Assembly: GCA_905221615.1 (NCBI GenBank)
Contig: CAJNDT010003446.1
Location: 608,180-672,179, forward strand
Direction of reading: 5' to 3'
DNA: 64,000 nt
Source: Symbiodinium sp. CCMP2592
Lineage: Eukaryota > Sar > Dinophyceae > Suessiales > Symbiodiniaceae
The notes below the pieces were generated by a model. The model saw only the letters and a list, made by a program, of their open reading frames with translations. It was not told the origin of the DNA and did not search any database. A program made the position numbers and the translations under genes. Positions 51,331 through 62,999 of the stretch are shown here, in pieces. The number at the start of each line of letters is the position of its first letter. The stretch's first letter is position 1.

Positions 51331-52660
51331 TATGTGACTGCAAGTACCTACACCGTCGTTTCAGAGTATGCGCATGCCAGACACAGCCATCAGTGCACTG
51401 CAGGCATCTTTACTATCTTAAGTGCATCCTGAAGTTGTGGACGATGCTTTTCACCACAGCATGCCAGACTGTATAGCAGTCTGGCAGGTGGGACCAGGCT
51501 CCCTATGCTTTGCAATCTTTGCAGAAGTCGGCTATACGCCCCAGCATGCTGTGCACAGTAGAGCGGCGGTGACCGGGAGGTCTTCAGATAGCCAGCCGCG
51601 ATGCCAAAGCCATGGGGGCCCCCGCGGCGTGCACCGCGCGTGCCATGCGTGCGGCGGCCTGCACGGGTTGGTGCGCCCCGGGCCGGGGCAGAGTTGGGTG
51701 ACGGGTTTGACATGTCTCCATGACCGTGAGCTGTGCGGGCTGAGTTCGGCATTGTGTGGGTTTGTTGTCCGGGCGGAAACGGCCAAACGTCATTGGAATA
51801 GAAACTTGTTGCTACTTGTTCTGGCCGTTTTCTGCGACTTTTTTTGATACCAAGCGCCTCTACCTGATTATTTATAATAATAATAATAAGAATAGGGATC
51901 CTATTATTTAAGGTACCATATTAGGGTCCCCGATTTTTCCTTTGAGAAATTTGTCGTGGGCCCAGTTTCCTCGTCTCCCTGGCTCTGCTCCTCCTCCGCC
52001 GCTGCAGCTTCGGGGGGCCCTGGGGGCACCGCAGCGGCGCACCGCCTCCGCCTGGTGGCCTTCAGCCTTGGGCGGACCGTTCGCTGAAGGCGCCCAGGGG
52101 GCCAGACCAGACATTTTTTTGAAAAATGGGGATCCCTTTGACCTGGAAGCTGGAGAAAAGGGGCTTTTGGTGAAGGCGAGTTTCGCAGGTTGCGGGCACG
52201 GTGCTAGTTTGCAGTGAAAGTCGTTCGCCTTGGGATTTCAGGATTCTGCAGGCGGAAGATGTCTGGGCTTCGCCTTGTGAATGCATCCTTCCGGGACACA
52301 GACCGTCAAGTCGTTCAGCAGAGTGTGTTGACTAGCACGCCAAGATTCACGATGGGCGCAGCATGGTAGCAATACCAAGCGCCAAGAGCTGAAGTAAAGT
52401 CGAAGATCAGTAAGTCACTAAAAAGTGTCAGGACAGCAATTCATTTTTTGGACCGATGTGAGATTTTGGGTAGCCTTGTGCCGACATTCCGCGATGAACA
52501 CAGAGAGCCTAGTCTTTGCAGCAGCCTGCTGAAAGACAGAGTTGGAATCGTAACTTCCCTACTGTACACTCTAGACGATCTAGACGCGAAGTCCCCAATT
52601 TCAAGCGCTCTTTTCGTTCGAAGTGTGTCCGAGGCTCCTCCACCCCTTTAAAGCCCCCAG
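51331..52660. other. No supported gene
   Basis: Competing frames at 51390-51850 on both strands lack motifs. An ATTTATAATAATAATAATAAG stretch is at 51869-51890. A plus-strand frame at 51942-52217 is Pro/Ala-rich and unsupported. Confidence 0.35.
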
Positions 52661-53095
52661 GTCTTCGGCGTTCTGGTGGCTGCCTCGCCGGGCGTGGCGC
52701 CGGAGACCCTGCGCCATGCGGCATCGATCCTGGCGGAGTTCTTGGACCAGGTGCGGTCCGCGAGGATTTCGGGCCACTGATCTGTGACGTTTGGGCTACT
52801 GGTGATTGGAGTCATGTGGCTTTTGACCGGAAGGGAGTAGGGTGCACATGTAGCCTGCCACTGTGGCTCTAAGGCTTCAAGTCAAGAGTAGGCTGGAACC
52901 CTGCGATCATGAGCATGGCATCGCCCATCGCTCGGTGTCCGAAGTTCGCAACGGAAGCGCAGCTTTGCCGCAGGACCAGGACGGCGTCGCGGATGTGCCC
53001 GAGGTGACGAGGCAGCTGCAAGAGCACCAGGCGCTGATTCTCATTCTCGCGGATGAAGGCCCGAAGGCCCTGACATCCGCAGAAAGGTGCTACTG
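52660..53095 (+). CDS. Two exons of an uncharacterised protein with a DxDG loop
   Basis: Exon A ends LRHAASILAEFLDQ at 52750; exon B starts DQDGVADVPEVTRQL at 52974. The intron 52751-52973 (223 nt) has GT and AG ends, and the frame is kept. The joined sequence (a helix, then LDQDQDG with D-x-D-G, then a second helix and ALILILADEG) resembles a family of hypothetical proteins known to me only by its LAQYLDNDEDG-type signature; name and function are unknown. Exon B probably ends near AGAAAG/GTGCTA at about 53091. A third piece (ADEYLAGAGAVEGLGSKVI, near 53268) may or may not belong. The start of exon A is not defined. Confidence 0.45.
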
Positions 53096-53109
53096 CTTCG
53101 CTTCAGAGT

Positions 53110-54213
53110 GCTGACATCATCTGAGATCCCTTCCCTTCCAGCCCCCCATGTAACAGCCATGCCGTGAGGCTTTCTCGTTTACTCTTCCCTTCTAGTCCTT
53201 AAAAAATTGTAGGATGGTTGACCCCTCCCTAAACCCGAAAACCCTGAACAATTCCTTTTCTTCCCTGGCAGACGAGTACCTGGCCGGAGCCGGCGCCGTC
53301 GAAGGCCTCGGGAGCAAAGTGATCAAGAACGACAATCCGAGCTGGAACTGTTCCGACTCTGATGCTGCAGAATTTGGGCTTCGGTTTGGGGTTTTGGGCT
53401 TTGTTTCGGGCTTTCGCAGACACTGCAGGTATGAAAGGCTTCAGGCAGACGATGCAGCTGCGATTCGTGCGGGAGGCAAGGCGGAGGACACTTGACCAGA
53501 CTCTTCGCGTCGGAGGGCATGGGGGATCTGTTTCGAGTGTCACCTGCTCCTTGCAGGGGCTCTCGATCTTGCGACAAAGGTTCGGGACGTGTTCGTGTTC
53601 TCCGAGCTTTTCCAGACGGAGACCGCGGGCCGCGAAGAGGGCGAGGATGCAGCTTGGGAGGACACGACGACGGATCTTGCGGCCAGCTGGGCGTAGCGGC
53701 CTAGCCACTTAGACAGAGATGTGCCGCTGAGAGGAACTCCTGCACCTCATCACCCACGTTGGATATGGCTGTGCATTCCCAGAGAGGCATGCAAGCATCT
53801 GCCGTGACTGTCGTAATGTTTCAGACGTGTGCAAATCGAGCAGGTCCCCACCAAGTCGCATGTCAAAGCCTCACGCATGTCAGAGCATGCCTGTCTTGCC
53901 TTTCAATAAAGGGATCTGGATCACGCAGAAGTCTTGCAAATGCCCGTGCCACAGCTTTTTTTGCTCGTTTTCTGTGGCCCCCCTCTGTTGACACAAGAAA
54001 GCATGGCCGGACAAAACAATTTCACGCCGTTATGGGTGTCCGGAGGTGGGGCTTCCATGAGCACACCGAAGAGGCCGGTTGCACGGACGGACAGGTGCGT
54101 CCCGAGTGAGGCAAGCTCAGATCACGTGCATGTGAACAATTAGTGCGAAGAGTCACGAGCAGGGCATGAGCCCCTGAGAGCCATCAATTCTCAGCTTCAC
54201 CTCCCGAACTCTC
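53110..54213. other. No supported gene
   Basis: A possible exon lies near 53268-53330, read as DEYLAGAGAVEGLGSKVIKN after a CAG at 53267. The rest has competing open frames on both strands without domains. Confidence 0.3.
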
Positions 54214-54495
54214 GTGCTTCGATTTGTTTGTACTGCTGGGCTGCTGCTGCACCTTCTGCTTCTTCTTCTCCTTTTCTACTATTGCCATTGCTACTGCTGC
54301 TGCTGCCTGCTCCTGCTACTGCTGCTCCTACTACTACGGCTACAACGACGACGACTACGACTACGACTGCGACTACTACTGTTACTGCTCTTGTTCCTGC
54401 TCCTACTGCAGCTACTGCTGCTACTGCTACTGCTACTGCTATTGCTATTGCTACTGCTGCTGATGCTGTTGCTGCTGCTATTGCTACTGCGATGG
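54214..54495 (+). repeat. CTG/CTA/CTC triplet repeat tract
   Basis: Imperfect (CTN) triplets over about 280 bp (CTGCTGCTG, TACTGCTGCTAC, GACGACTACGAC). All three frames read as Leu, Tyr/Cys or Ala/Thr runs, so the open frames are artefacts. Confidence 0.9.
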
Positions 54496-54615
54496 CCAGA
54501 TGCAGAACACGAAGGCCAAAGAAGAAACGTTTGTCGTATGAGGAGTCACAATGGAAGGTACAGTATTTCTGCAGTTCCCCTCATCCTCCAACTGAAAAAG
54601 AGCTCCGGAAAAGGG

Positions 54616-54698
54616 GCCCCCACCCTGTAATGGTGACTATAAGGATGGTATTAGGGCCCTATTATATTCCTATTATACCACTATTACAGGGTGGGGGC
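54616..54698. mobile_element. MITE-4 (83 bp)
   Basis: GCCCCCACCCTGTAATGGTG at the left and its near-inverse (CACTATTACAGGGTGGGGGC) at the right. The interior has ATAAGGATGG and TATTATATTCC. One mismatch in each arm. Confidence 0.8.
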
Positions 54699-54811
54699 GC
54701 CGTGTCCTAACGGAGACCCCCAAAAACCAGGGCCACTCTTCCGAGTTGTCCCGAGCCCTCGATGCGGTGCCTCGGCTTCTGGTTCCCATCAAACTCATGG
54801 TTTACAGGGTT

Positions 54812-54930
54812 CCCAGAGAGCCCAATACCCCTTAATTAAGCAATATGGCTTGAATCATATTATGCGCCCATATGCGCCCCCTTATATTTTAAGGTATATT
54901 CCTTAATTAAGGGGTATTGGGCTCTCTGGG
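54812..54930. mobile_element. MITE-1, second copy in opposite orientation
   Basis: It shares the 40-bp ends of 17882-17990 exactly (CCCAGAGAGCCCAATACCCC, then CTTAATTAAG), and the interior matches as reverse complement (GGCGCATAATATGATT-type words). It is about 10 bp longer by a partial duplication of the ATATGCGCCC centre. Confidence 0.85.
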
Positions 54931-56090
54931 TTGAGGTGTTCGGGTTGCAATCTTCAAGGGTCGCCAGGATGCCCGAAAGCTTTGGTGTGGTGGGCCGACA
55001 GCGGAGTACGTGTTTCTTCAAATTCCCAAGTCTTTATGTGTTACCGCCGGGATCCTTCACAAATCCTAACCACAGAGAGCAGGCTTTTCTGCACGATTCC
55101 GAGGCTCGGTATGCTCCACCCATCTTTAGCCGTAAGTTTCAAAGTGGCAGTTCGTTGCGCGGTCGCGGTCCGGTGGCGCAACCCGTCTCCCTTCCCCAAT
55201 TGGGATTCGATCGGCCTAGTATCCTAGTGCAGACGACCGCTAAACCCTAAACATCCCTAAACCCTAAAGCTTTGAGTGGGTGTGCGAGTCGAAAGCCTTA
55301 ATTCCTAAGGATTTCTAACTATCATTATTACTATATTATTACTATTACTGTATTATATTTACTTTATTATTCTTATTACTGTATTCTTATTACTATATTA
55401 TTATTACTATAAACCTTGTAAACCTAAAGATCCCCACGTCGTCTCAGGCCCTGGGGAGCTGTCCGGCCAGCTACACTGGCCGACAGGGCAAGAAGCAGGC
55501 GGCGCCTTGGCCCAGCAGGATGCGCCTTGCAGATGGGCCGAGCCGAGTCTCTTTGGAGAGTTGTTGTTATTATTGTATTATTGTGATTTCTATGATTCCC
55601 AAGTTTTAGATCAGTGTAGTGGCTCTTGCATCAGTGCTGTTACTCTTGTCGCTATGTTTAATGGCTATGATGCGACAAGGATTGCCACTACTTCTACGAG
55701 GACCCCAGCTGCCAGAGGCTCAGCTCCCTTCAAGCTCCTGCGACTGCGCTAGCTTCTGTTGGAGTCCAGCTCCGGAATCAAGGCTTCTACCCGTGCCTTG
55801 TGAATGAGTACCTTTTCCAAGCCTGGCGCACTCGGCAAGGTGCACAGCACTCAGCACGCTTCAAGTGGCCCAGTGCTTTGGACAGGTCAGGGCTTGATTC
55901 GGCCTTATAGCACTCGCGCTTTTCGCACCTGCGAACAGTCGGGGTGGAATCGGTTGAATGGGGTCCTTCAAGACGCTAGGACAGGCGTCTGCTCTCTGAC
56001 CTCGGCCAACAGACCTTGGGAACATGACAAAGGCACCGAGCAAGTGCTGCAGACAGAAATCATGAATCACTGAACCGCCATAAACCCCAA
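54931..56090. other. No supported gene; AT microsatellite and telomere-like block
   Basis: The telomere-like block is at 55241-55269 and (ATT/ACT)n-rich sequence at 55315-55415. Open frames at 55804-56073 have no recognisable domain. Confidence 0.4.
55241..55269 (-). repeat. Interstitial telomere-like repeat
   Basis: TAAACCCTAAAC, then ATCCCTAAACCCTAAAG: three CCCTAAA units with one insertion. Confidence 0.65.
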
Positions 56091-56094
56091 ACCT

Positions 56095-56124
56095 ATACTA
56101 CTACTGCTACTACTACTACTGCTG

Positions 56125-56172
<48 letters not shown>

Positions 56173-56215
56173 TACTGCTAGACTACTAGACTACTATACT
56201 ACGACTGCGACTACT
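56095..56215 (+). repeat. (ACT)n triplet tract
   Basis: About 25 ACT triplets with a few GCT interruptions, followed by variant ACTAGACTATACT units. Confidence 0.9.
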
Positions 56216-56849
56216 ACTGCAACCCCTCCTGTAGTGGGAGCATCGAGCGGCGGCTTCCCTTTCGCGGAAGGCGGACGCTCCTGCGGCCCGGCACTTCGCC
56301 ACGAGTACTCACATTGCACACAGGACTTCCGCTCAAGTCCCCTAATATGGGCTTTAAGTTATAAGTATAGGTGCCCTACTAATAACCCCACTTAAGCAGG
56401 CCTTGCCGAAGTCCCTGAAACAAGACGGAAGAACCAAGTACGTATGGAGATGCCTGTGCGCAGGTTTTGTTGTACATATTGTCGGTATCTTGGATTGTTT
56501 TAGTTGGTTCTACATGTATGTTTCTGTGCATATGCGTATATCTATGTTTCTGCATGCTGTTGCACCCGATGGTCCTTTCGCGAAGCTTCTGTTTTTTCCC
56601 TGCGCGTGTACGAGACGTATGTGTTGGCGTTTGGTACAGATAACCGGATACTCAAATCAGTCGAAAGAGGTCGACATAGGGAGCAGAAAGCTCTCAATAG
56701 ACTCAATAGCTGGGCATCCCCCGCCCCCGTGAGGAGCTACTCCGGCAGCACGACCCAGAAGGCTTGCATCTGGACATGTAGAGCTCATCTCGCAGCAGAT
56801 CTTCGTTTTGTTCGAAGTTGCAGATACACACACAGATGCACACAGATGC

Positions 56850-57894
56850 ACATCTCTATCTATCTATATCTATATATACATACAAACATACACAAATATT
56901 TTGCGTATGTATGTGTGTGTATATATATATATATATATATGCAGCTCATGTTTATGCTTAGACTGAGATTTTTATGCATACATACAGACATACATACATA
57001 CATACATACACACATATATATATATGTATATTTTTTTGTATATTCCAACATATGCATGTTTCTAGTTGCGTCTGCTCTGTGTTGTTTGTATCCCTTCATG
57101 TGTGTGTGTAGTTTTTGATATTCATACTTACGTGTATACAAGAGTATTTAAATACACACATTTACATGCTATGTATATGTACGTATATGTATATATATAT
57201 ATATCTGTATAAACATACATATATACATATATATATATACACATAAATGTATATATCTATATATGCACATGTATAGCATGTTAATGTTTACGTGCATGCA
57301 AATGCATATGTATATGTATATGTGTATGCATACGTTCATGTACATGTGCCTACACGCATACAAATGTACGTATACATAGGTACATACATACATATATGCA
57401 CACATAAACACATTCATGCACACGCAAACACACACATATGCATATATGATACACATATGCATGTATATGTGTATATAATATTAACATATAAATGTGGTAC
57501 ATATGCGTATATGTGTACATGTGTACATGTGTGTATGTATTTATGCCTGTATGTTTATTGTTTATGTTTATGTGTTTATATGTCTTTACGTTCATATGTA
57601 CTTTTGGCTTTTTGTTTATATGTTTATATGTTCATATGTTTACATGTTTATATGTTTATATGTTTATATATGAATATATATATATATATATATAAGTATC
57701 TACGCTTATACACAGGTGTACATGCATGCTTACGCACGCAAAGTCACATGCACATGCGCACACACTGATTTGCGTATCTACATATACGCATGTTTACATA
57801 TAAATGTATATCCATACACATACACCGGATTTTCGTGTATATATGAAAATACATTGACACACAAACAAACCGTTATATACAGCTGTAGATCTTC

Positions 57895-57934
<40 letters not shown>

Positions 57935-58020
57935 CATAGACATATATATATATATATGCATACATGTATGTATGTATGTATGTATAAATAAGTATATATA
58001 TATACATACGTAGATAAAGT
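56850..58020. repeat. TA/ATGT/ACAT microsatellite tract
   Basis: ATATATAT runs (56923-56940, 57190-57205, 57672-57692, 57899-57927), GTATATGTAT and TACATACA dominate 1.1 kb. Open frames rich in Tyr, Ile, Cys and His on both strands are products of the repeats. It ends about 130 nt upstream of the proteasome gene. Confidence 0.9.
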
Positions 58021-58150
58021 GTGTGTATAGATACAGATATACAACAGATACCGATATAGATGTGTCGTACGAAGCTGTTAGCTTGCCACCAGGGTTAGGC
58101 TCGAGACAAAAACAAGAAACCGGACAGTCCCTCGTACCGGTGTCGGCGCC

Positions 58151-58981
58151 ATGTACCGCAATCATCAGCACCCGATTTGCAGGGAGGAGGGATTTCTGCC
58201 TGGTTCCAGCATGTTCTGAATCCGACCATAGAAGCCTTGTTAAGGTATGACATGGACTGCATCACCTGGAGCCCTGCGGGGCGGATTCTTCAGGTGGAGT
58301 ATGCCATGGAAGCTGTGAAGCAGGGAACGCCCGTGCTCGGCTTGCGCTCAAAGGAATGTGTCGTGCTGGTCTCCTTCAAGAGAGCCCAGTCAGAGCTGGC
58401 GTCCCATCAGCAGAAGATCTTCAAGATCGATGACAACATGGCCATTGGCATTTCAGGCCTCACCGCAGACGCACGTGTTCTGGCCGACTACATGCGCAAC
58501 GAGTGCTTGAACCACCGGTACGTCTTCGACTCGGCGATGAACGTGGGCAGGCTCGTGGCACAGGTGGCCGACAAGTCCCAGCAGAAGACCCAGAACTCCT
58601 CCAAGCGGCCCTATGGTGTTCGTTGCCCAGTCGTGCGATTCCGTTTGTTTGATGACCAGTTTCGGGGCAGCGTCTCCTTCGTTGCCAGTCTAGGTCGGAC
58701 TCCTCGTGGCTGGTTGCGATGAGAAGGGCCCGCACCTCTTCGAGACCTGCCCCAGCGGAAACTACTTCGAGCCATTCGGCAGCAATTCGCAGCATACCGG
58801 ACTCAACCGAGCTTTTTGCTTCGAGCCGAAGCCCCACCGAGACCGATTTGCCCAGGTACTATGCCATGGCCATCGGTGGGCGCTCAACCTCAGCAAAGAC
58901 GTACCTGGCCTCCTGGCTAAAAGACGTGTGGCTTGCCGGAGCTCTTTGCATATGTTGGAATATACATATATATACACACAC

Positions 58982-59024
<43 letters not shown>

Positions 59025-59899
59025 TATATATATATGTATACATAGTGTCCTGAGCAGAGGAGAAGCATTTCGCAGACTTCGAGACTGCAGATGTCGATGC
59101 CTTGGTCAAGCACGGACTGGAGGCTGCCAGCTCGGGGAGCCAGAAAATCCCACGAAGATCCCGAACCCCCCAAAAAAGGAAGCTTGAGGCATGCAGCCTG
59201 CAAGGATAGCGGCCTTTTTTTCTGGGACTTTCCACTTCTACTGTTTATGGCATCGAAGCGCTGAAGCCCTTGCAAAAGCTCGCCCCAAGACTTCTCCAGG
59301 CCATGAACAAGACGACCTCGTCGGATCAGTCCTTGACGACCAAGAACACTGCAGTCGCCGTGATTGAAGCTGGAGGCCCTGGAGATTTAACGTGGCTTAA
59401 CATGCCGATGCTAGGTGGTCCTTCCAAGGCTGAAGAGTAGGTCATGAAGGCTTTTTTTGACTGAGGGGTCCAATTGAGATGCACTGAAATCTCAGCAACA
59501 GATCGACTTATTGCAGCTCACAGTCACAAGTTGGACTGAAGAACTTGAGTCTCTCAGCGCGGGCAGAGAGAAGCAGGCAAATACCGGGAGCTTTCGGGCG
59601 ACGATCTTCAGAAGTTCATCGATGGATTGGAGAAGAAGGCCGCGATCGGGCGATGGAGTGTTGCATGATTGCAGCGTCACGTCTAAGCTGCGTAGCTTCA
59701 GCAGTCCAGCGCTCGAGTCGTCGTAGCCGGCGATGTTCTGTTCCCGAACCTAAACCCGAAAGCCCTAAAGCCCTGGGCTACAATCCAAAACCACGAAGCG
59801 CAACCGCTCCATGGGCCTCAGGCAGCAGAGGACGAACCCATGCCCGAGGAGCCCACCCCGGCAGCAGAGAGCGCTGCTCCCATGGACACGTCGGGATGA
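58151..59899 (+). CDS. PSMA1: 20S proteasome subunit alpha-6 (PSMA1/PRE5 type), multi-exon gene
   Basis: Alpha-6 is one of seven alpha subunits in the outer rings of the 20S core particle in cytosol and nucleus. Exon 1 is MYRN at 58151. Exon 2 (about 58243-58617) starts [14 protein letters not shown], then [13 protein letters not shown], the alpha-subunit N-terminal signature, and includes [15 protein letters not shown]. Intron 58618-58693 (GT-AG). Exon 3 (58694-58770) reads [19 protein letters not shown]. Intron 58771-58855 (GC-AG). Exon 4 (from 58856) reads [17 protein letters not shown]. Exon 5 (about 59063-59126) reads [20 protein letters not shown]. Exon 6 (about 59258-59365) ends [11 protein letters not shown]. 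Exon 7 (59577 to about 59645) reads [20 protein letters not shown]. The last exon (about 59798-59899) reads [10 protein letters not shown], then the stop. The acidic tail is normal for this subunit. Some exon edges are approximate. Confidence 0.9.
58771..58855 (+). other. GC-AG intron in PSMA1
   Basis: Exon 3 ends TTCGA and exon 4 starts GTACTAT; the intron begins GCCATTC and ends TTGCCCAG. With these borders the protein reads [12 protein letters not shown] without a gap. Dinoflagellate introns often use GC donors. Confidence 0.6.
58960..59045. repeat. TA/CACA microsatellite inside a PSMA1 intron
   Basis: The intron after exon 4 contains ATATATACACACACAG, a long (TA)n run and more ACACATATAT, in total about 85 bp. 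It resembles the upstream microsatellite tract. Confidence 0.85.
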
Positions 59900-60858
59900 G
59901 GCTACTCGGTTAGAAGCAGCAATGCATGTTTCGAGATCGCCATCGCGCGAGATTCGCCGATCGTGAAGCATCGTAAGAGCTTAGCATCTCAGTGTGCCAG
60001 ATGTGGAAGGTTGTCAGAGTGAGAGACCTAGAGTAAGTGTCACAGCCAAAAACCAGTCTCATGGCGACGTGTACACGCCAGTCGCCCTCGTGGGCGGCGG
60101 CGGTAAGATACGGATGTTGCGTTCCTTCTTCTGCAGGGGGCCAGTGCAGCCTTGGAGTTGCGTCATGTCAGTGCCTGGCTCAGGTCGACACTGGCTCTGA
60201 GAGCTTGGCAACAGGGGGTAGAACATCGTAGCTCAATTCGAGAGGCAGATCGCTCGTTTTTGGAGTAGTGAAAAGAAACGGGTCCTGGCTTTGAACACGA
60301 TCTCGAGAATCACGAATGGCTTCACTTCGATGCGAGTGTAGAAGGCAGAAGGTGCCCGGGACGTCTGGCTGGCATCTGAAGCATTCTGAAGCTAAGCATT
60401 AAGCTTGAATTTTTTCGTGCTCAGGGACGTTAGTCTCCACTTTAGTTTTGATGGAAGAAAACAGCCAGCCGGACCTCCCATGCAGCTGGGCCTCCGGCGC
60501 CAGCTTCTGAATCCCCCCCAACGAACAGGACGGGGCGAAGAAAAAAGGGTCCCTTGATGCGCGTGCAAGAAGCGTCCCTGGCACAAGGCACCGACAGAAA
60601 GGAGCTCAGACCCTTCCTGGATGTAAGGGTTCTAGGAGTATGAGCCGAGTATGAGCGCCGAACTCCGAAAGCTAAACCCCAAGACCCAAAACCCCAAATC
60701 CTGAGCCCCATAGCATACAGCTTCTAAGTCTGACAGGATCCATAAGCCTGCAAGTGCCTGCATGCCCTGAAGCTTAAAGGTTAAAGGTTCCAAACCCCAT
60801 CAAATCTACAGTAGCCACGGCTCAAGCCGTTCAGTGTCTCTCAACTCGGAGTAGCTAG
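59900..60858. other. No supported gene
   Basis: Short frames on both strands without domains. Degenerate CCCAAAACCCC words occur near 60674-60705. Confidence 0.35.
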
Positions 60859-60862
60859 GTGC

Positions 60863-60974
60863 GCTTCCTCGCTGTGTTGGCGGCAAGCCTGCCGGCGCAC
60901 CCCAAGGGCAAATGTGAGCGCATCCCACGCCCTGTTCTGGCAGGGCTCTACGAAGAAGCTATCTTGAAGCTGGG
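60863..60974 (+). CDS. Possible single exon of an unknown gene
   Basis: Reads FLAVLAASLPAHPKGKCERI, then PRPVLAGLYEEAILKL, bordered by a TAG before GTGCGCTTCC and a GT (GGTCAGTATGG) after it. The residue pattern is protein-like, with a hydrophobic run followed by a basic loop and a helix. No family is recognised. Confidence 0.3.
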
Positions 60975-60979
60975 TCAGT

Positions 60980-62950
60980 ATGGCTTACCCTGCAATGCGA
61001 ACCCGCAGCCCGCAGCACAGAACGGGGACTCCAGAACCATTCGAGATCCGAGGTACGGAGAACGGAGAACCCAATCAGAAAAGGTACAGGGACTGGACGC
61101 GTGATGACCTTCGAGTCACAGCCCAGCTGCCATCCCCTGGGAGGCCAGTGGCCTACGTCCCTGGCATCCGTGGCCTGGGCTCGGCCCCGGCGCCCCTCTG
61201 GTGATCTCCGTCGCCTGCTTTGCGACAAGCTGCCGGTTTTTTTCTGTGGCTCGAAACCCTTCACCTTGGAGGATGTCGGCTACGCGCGATGAGTGCTTTC
61301 AAGGTGCATCAAAGCCCCCTTCGCGGCGACCTTTACTCCGAACCCTAAGCCAAGAAGTTTCCGCTCACGAGCTTCCTCTCGAAGGTGCAAGGCACTGAGT
61401 GGAGGTACATGAGGAATTATGGGCTGGGCCTGCCCTCATGGTTTTAGCCTCCAGGGGCATATGCAGCACGGGCTGCGCGGACCTTTGCATCTCCGTGCGA
61501 GACTGTCGACGACCAAGCCAAAAAAGACTCCTAAGATGCGGAGTAGGAGCAGCAGCAGCAGTAGATAGCAGTAGTAAGGAGCAGAGTCTGAGAGTTCGCT
61601 CCGGGTAGAATCCGTGGCATAGCTCCCTGGGTTGAGGGCAGTCCCAAAGAATTGCCCCTGGAAGCTCCCTCGAAGCCAAATGCTTTGAGGCAAGTGGTTG
61701 GCGTGTTTTTTCGACCATGATGCCTTTTTCTGAGCTACTTGTGAAGGAGACGCGACCCACGCAGCATGGCAAAATTGCGCCTCTGTTTGCGTATCTTTTG
61801 AGGTAGGATCCCAGCAGCTGTCTGGTCCCGGAAAGGGCGTCAGTCGCAGCATCCGGGCAGTGGGCAGAGAGCAAAAGCAACACAAGCCTTGAAGCCTTCA
61901 CTAAGTCTACATTGGGTCGTCTGGTTTTAGAGGCCGAGGCGGCTGCGCCCACGTTCTCGTCCTGTCCTTGACGGTCACTTATTAGTGTCCCAAAGTCTAG
62001 AGGATTTGCTCTTGGGGAGTATGGTATGGAGATGGTGGGGCGTGCCCGAAGTGCTTGTAGTCTCTCTTGTCCTCATGCTCCAGTCGAAACCCCAGACAAC
62101 GTCACATGGATGGTTCAACGTAGATGCCTGTGGCCCCGAACAGCCTTGCCTGGAGTTCGGAGCAAGCAACCCTCACAGGAAGCCATGTCATAAGTTTTGT
62201 GGTCGCTTCATCGGAACCTTTATTGCCGTAGCTTCCTAGAACCTGTGCAAATGATCTGCCTCCTGTTCGGAGGCTTCCGTCTCGCCGGCCTGCTTCCCCA
62301 GGGCCTCCCTCGCGGGCACTACAGGCTGCAACATGACATGTTATGATATTACGTAGGAGTTCTGGTCCGGTGTCTTTCGTTGAGGTCGCCTTACAGGAGG
62401 CCTTTGGGGTTGGAAGCTCAGCCGCAGGCCTGCGCACAGCATCTGGGGCGACCTCGACAAGATGTGCCCTGTCTGAGCTGCCGGAAAAGGCTGGCTCCTA
62501 GGCCGGAGCAAAGCTGGGGCACTGCTCTGCAGCGACATGAAGCTCTGGACTCCCCGCCGTGAAGCTTGCCAAGGAGTAGAGATTTTCGAGGCACCTTTTG
62601 CTTCGGATTGCACAGGGAGCTCATGTGCGGAGAGGCTAAGCCGACTGCAGAGCTGGCCCACAGTCGCTGTTCAGTGCAGATGTGTGATACCCCTGCATCG
62701 CGGGCCTAGCCAGGCGGGCAGCAAAACATCGTGCGATGGTCGTGTGATCCTCACCATCAGAAGCCCTGAGATTTTCCGCTGCGCCTGTGCGCTTGGGGAA
62801 ACGCGAGTAACTATGCTTTGAAGCGAGATCTCGTTGTCCTCTAGCACAGAACCGTGCCAGAGGACAAATTCGTGATTCATCAGGTCGGGGGCTCAGAGGG
62901 CAGTGTTGCCTGGCCCATTTCACTATTCTGCTTGAAGCCCAAAACCCCAT
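60980..62950. other. No supported gene; possible short exons
   Basis: Segments such as KLPVFFCGSKPFTLEDVGYA (61229-61290) look protein-like but cannot be joined. A minus frame of 195 aa (61365-61952) is Ser/Leu-rich without domain. Confidence 0.3.
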
Positions 62951-62952
62951 GG

Positions 62953-62978
62953 CAGAACCCTAAACCCTAAACCCTGCA
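62953..62978 (-). repeat. Interstitial telomere-like repeat
   Basis: AACCCTAAACCCTAAACCCT, three CCCTAAA units. A further isolated AACCCTAAACCC is at 63113-63124. Confidence 0.65.
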
Positions 62979-62999
62979 ATGCACATGCGAGAATCGATC

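Noticed and set aside
50599-51432. Long open frames on both strands in the tetranucleotide tract
   Set aside because: Produced by TCTA/CTGT/ATGG periodicity; no protein character.
54214-54710. Leu-, Cys/Tyr- and Ala/Thr-rich overlapping ORFs
   Set aside because: Triplet repeat read in three frames.
56860-57990. Tyr/Ile/Cys-rich ORFs
   Set aside because: Products of TA/ATGT microsatellites.
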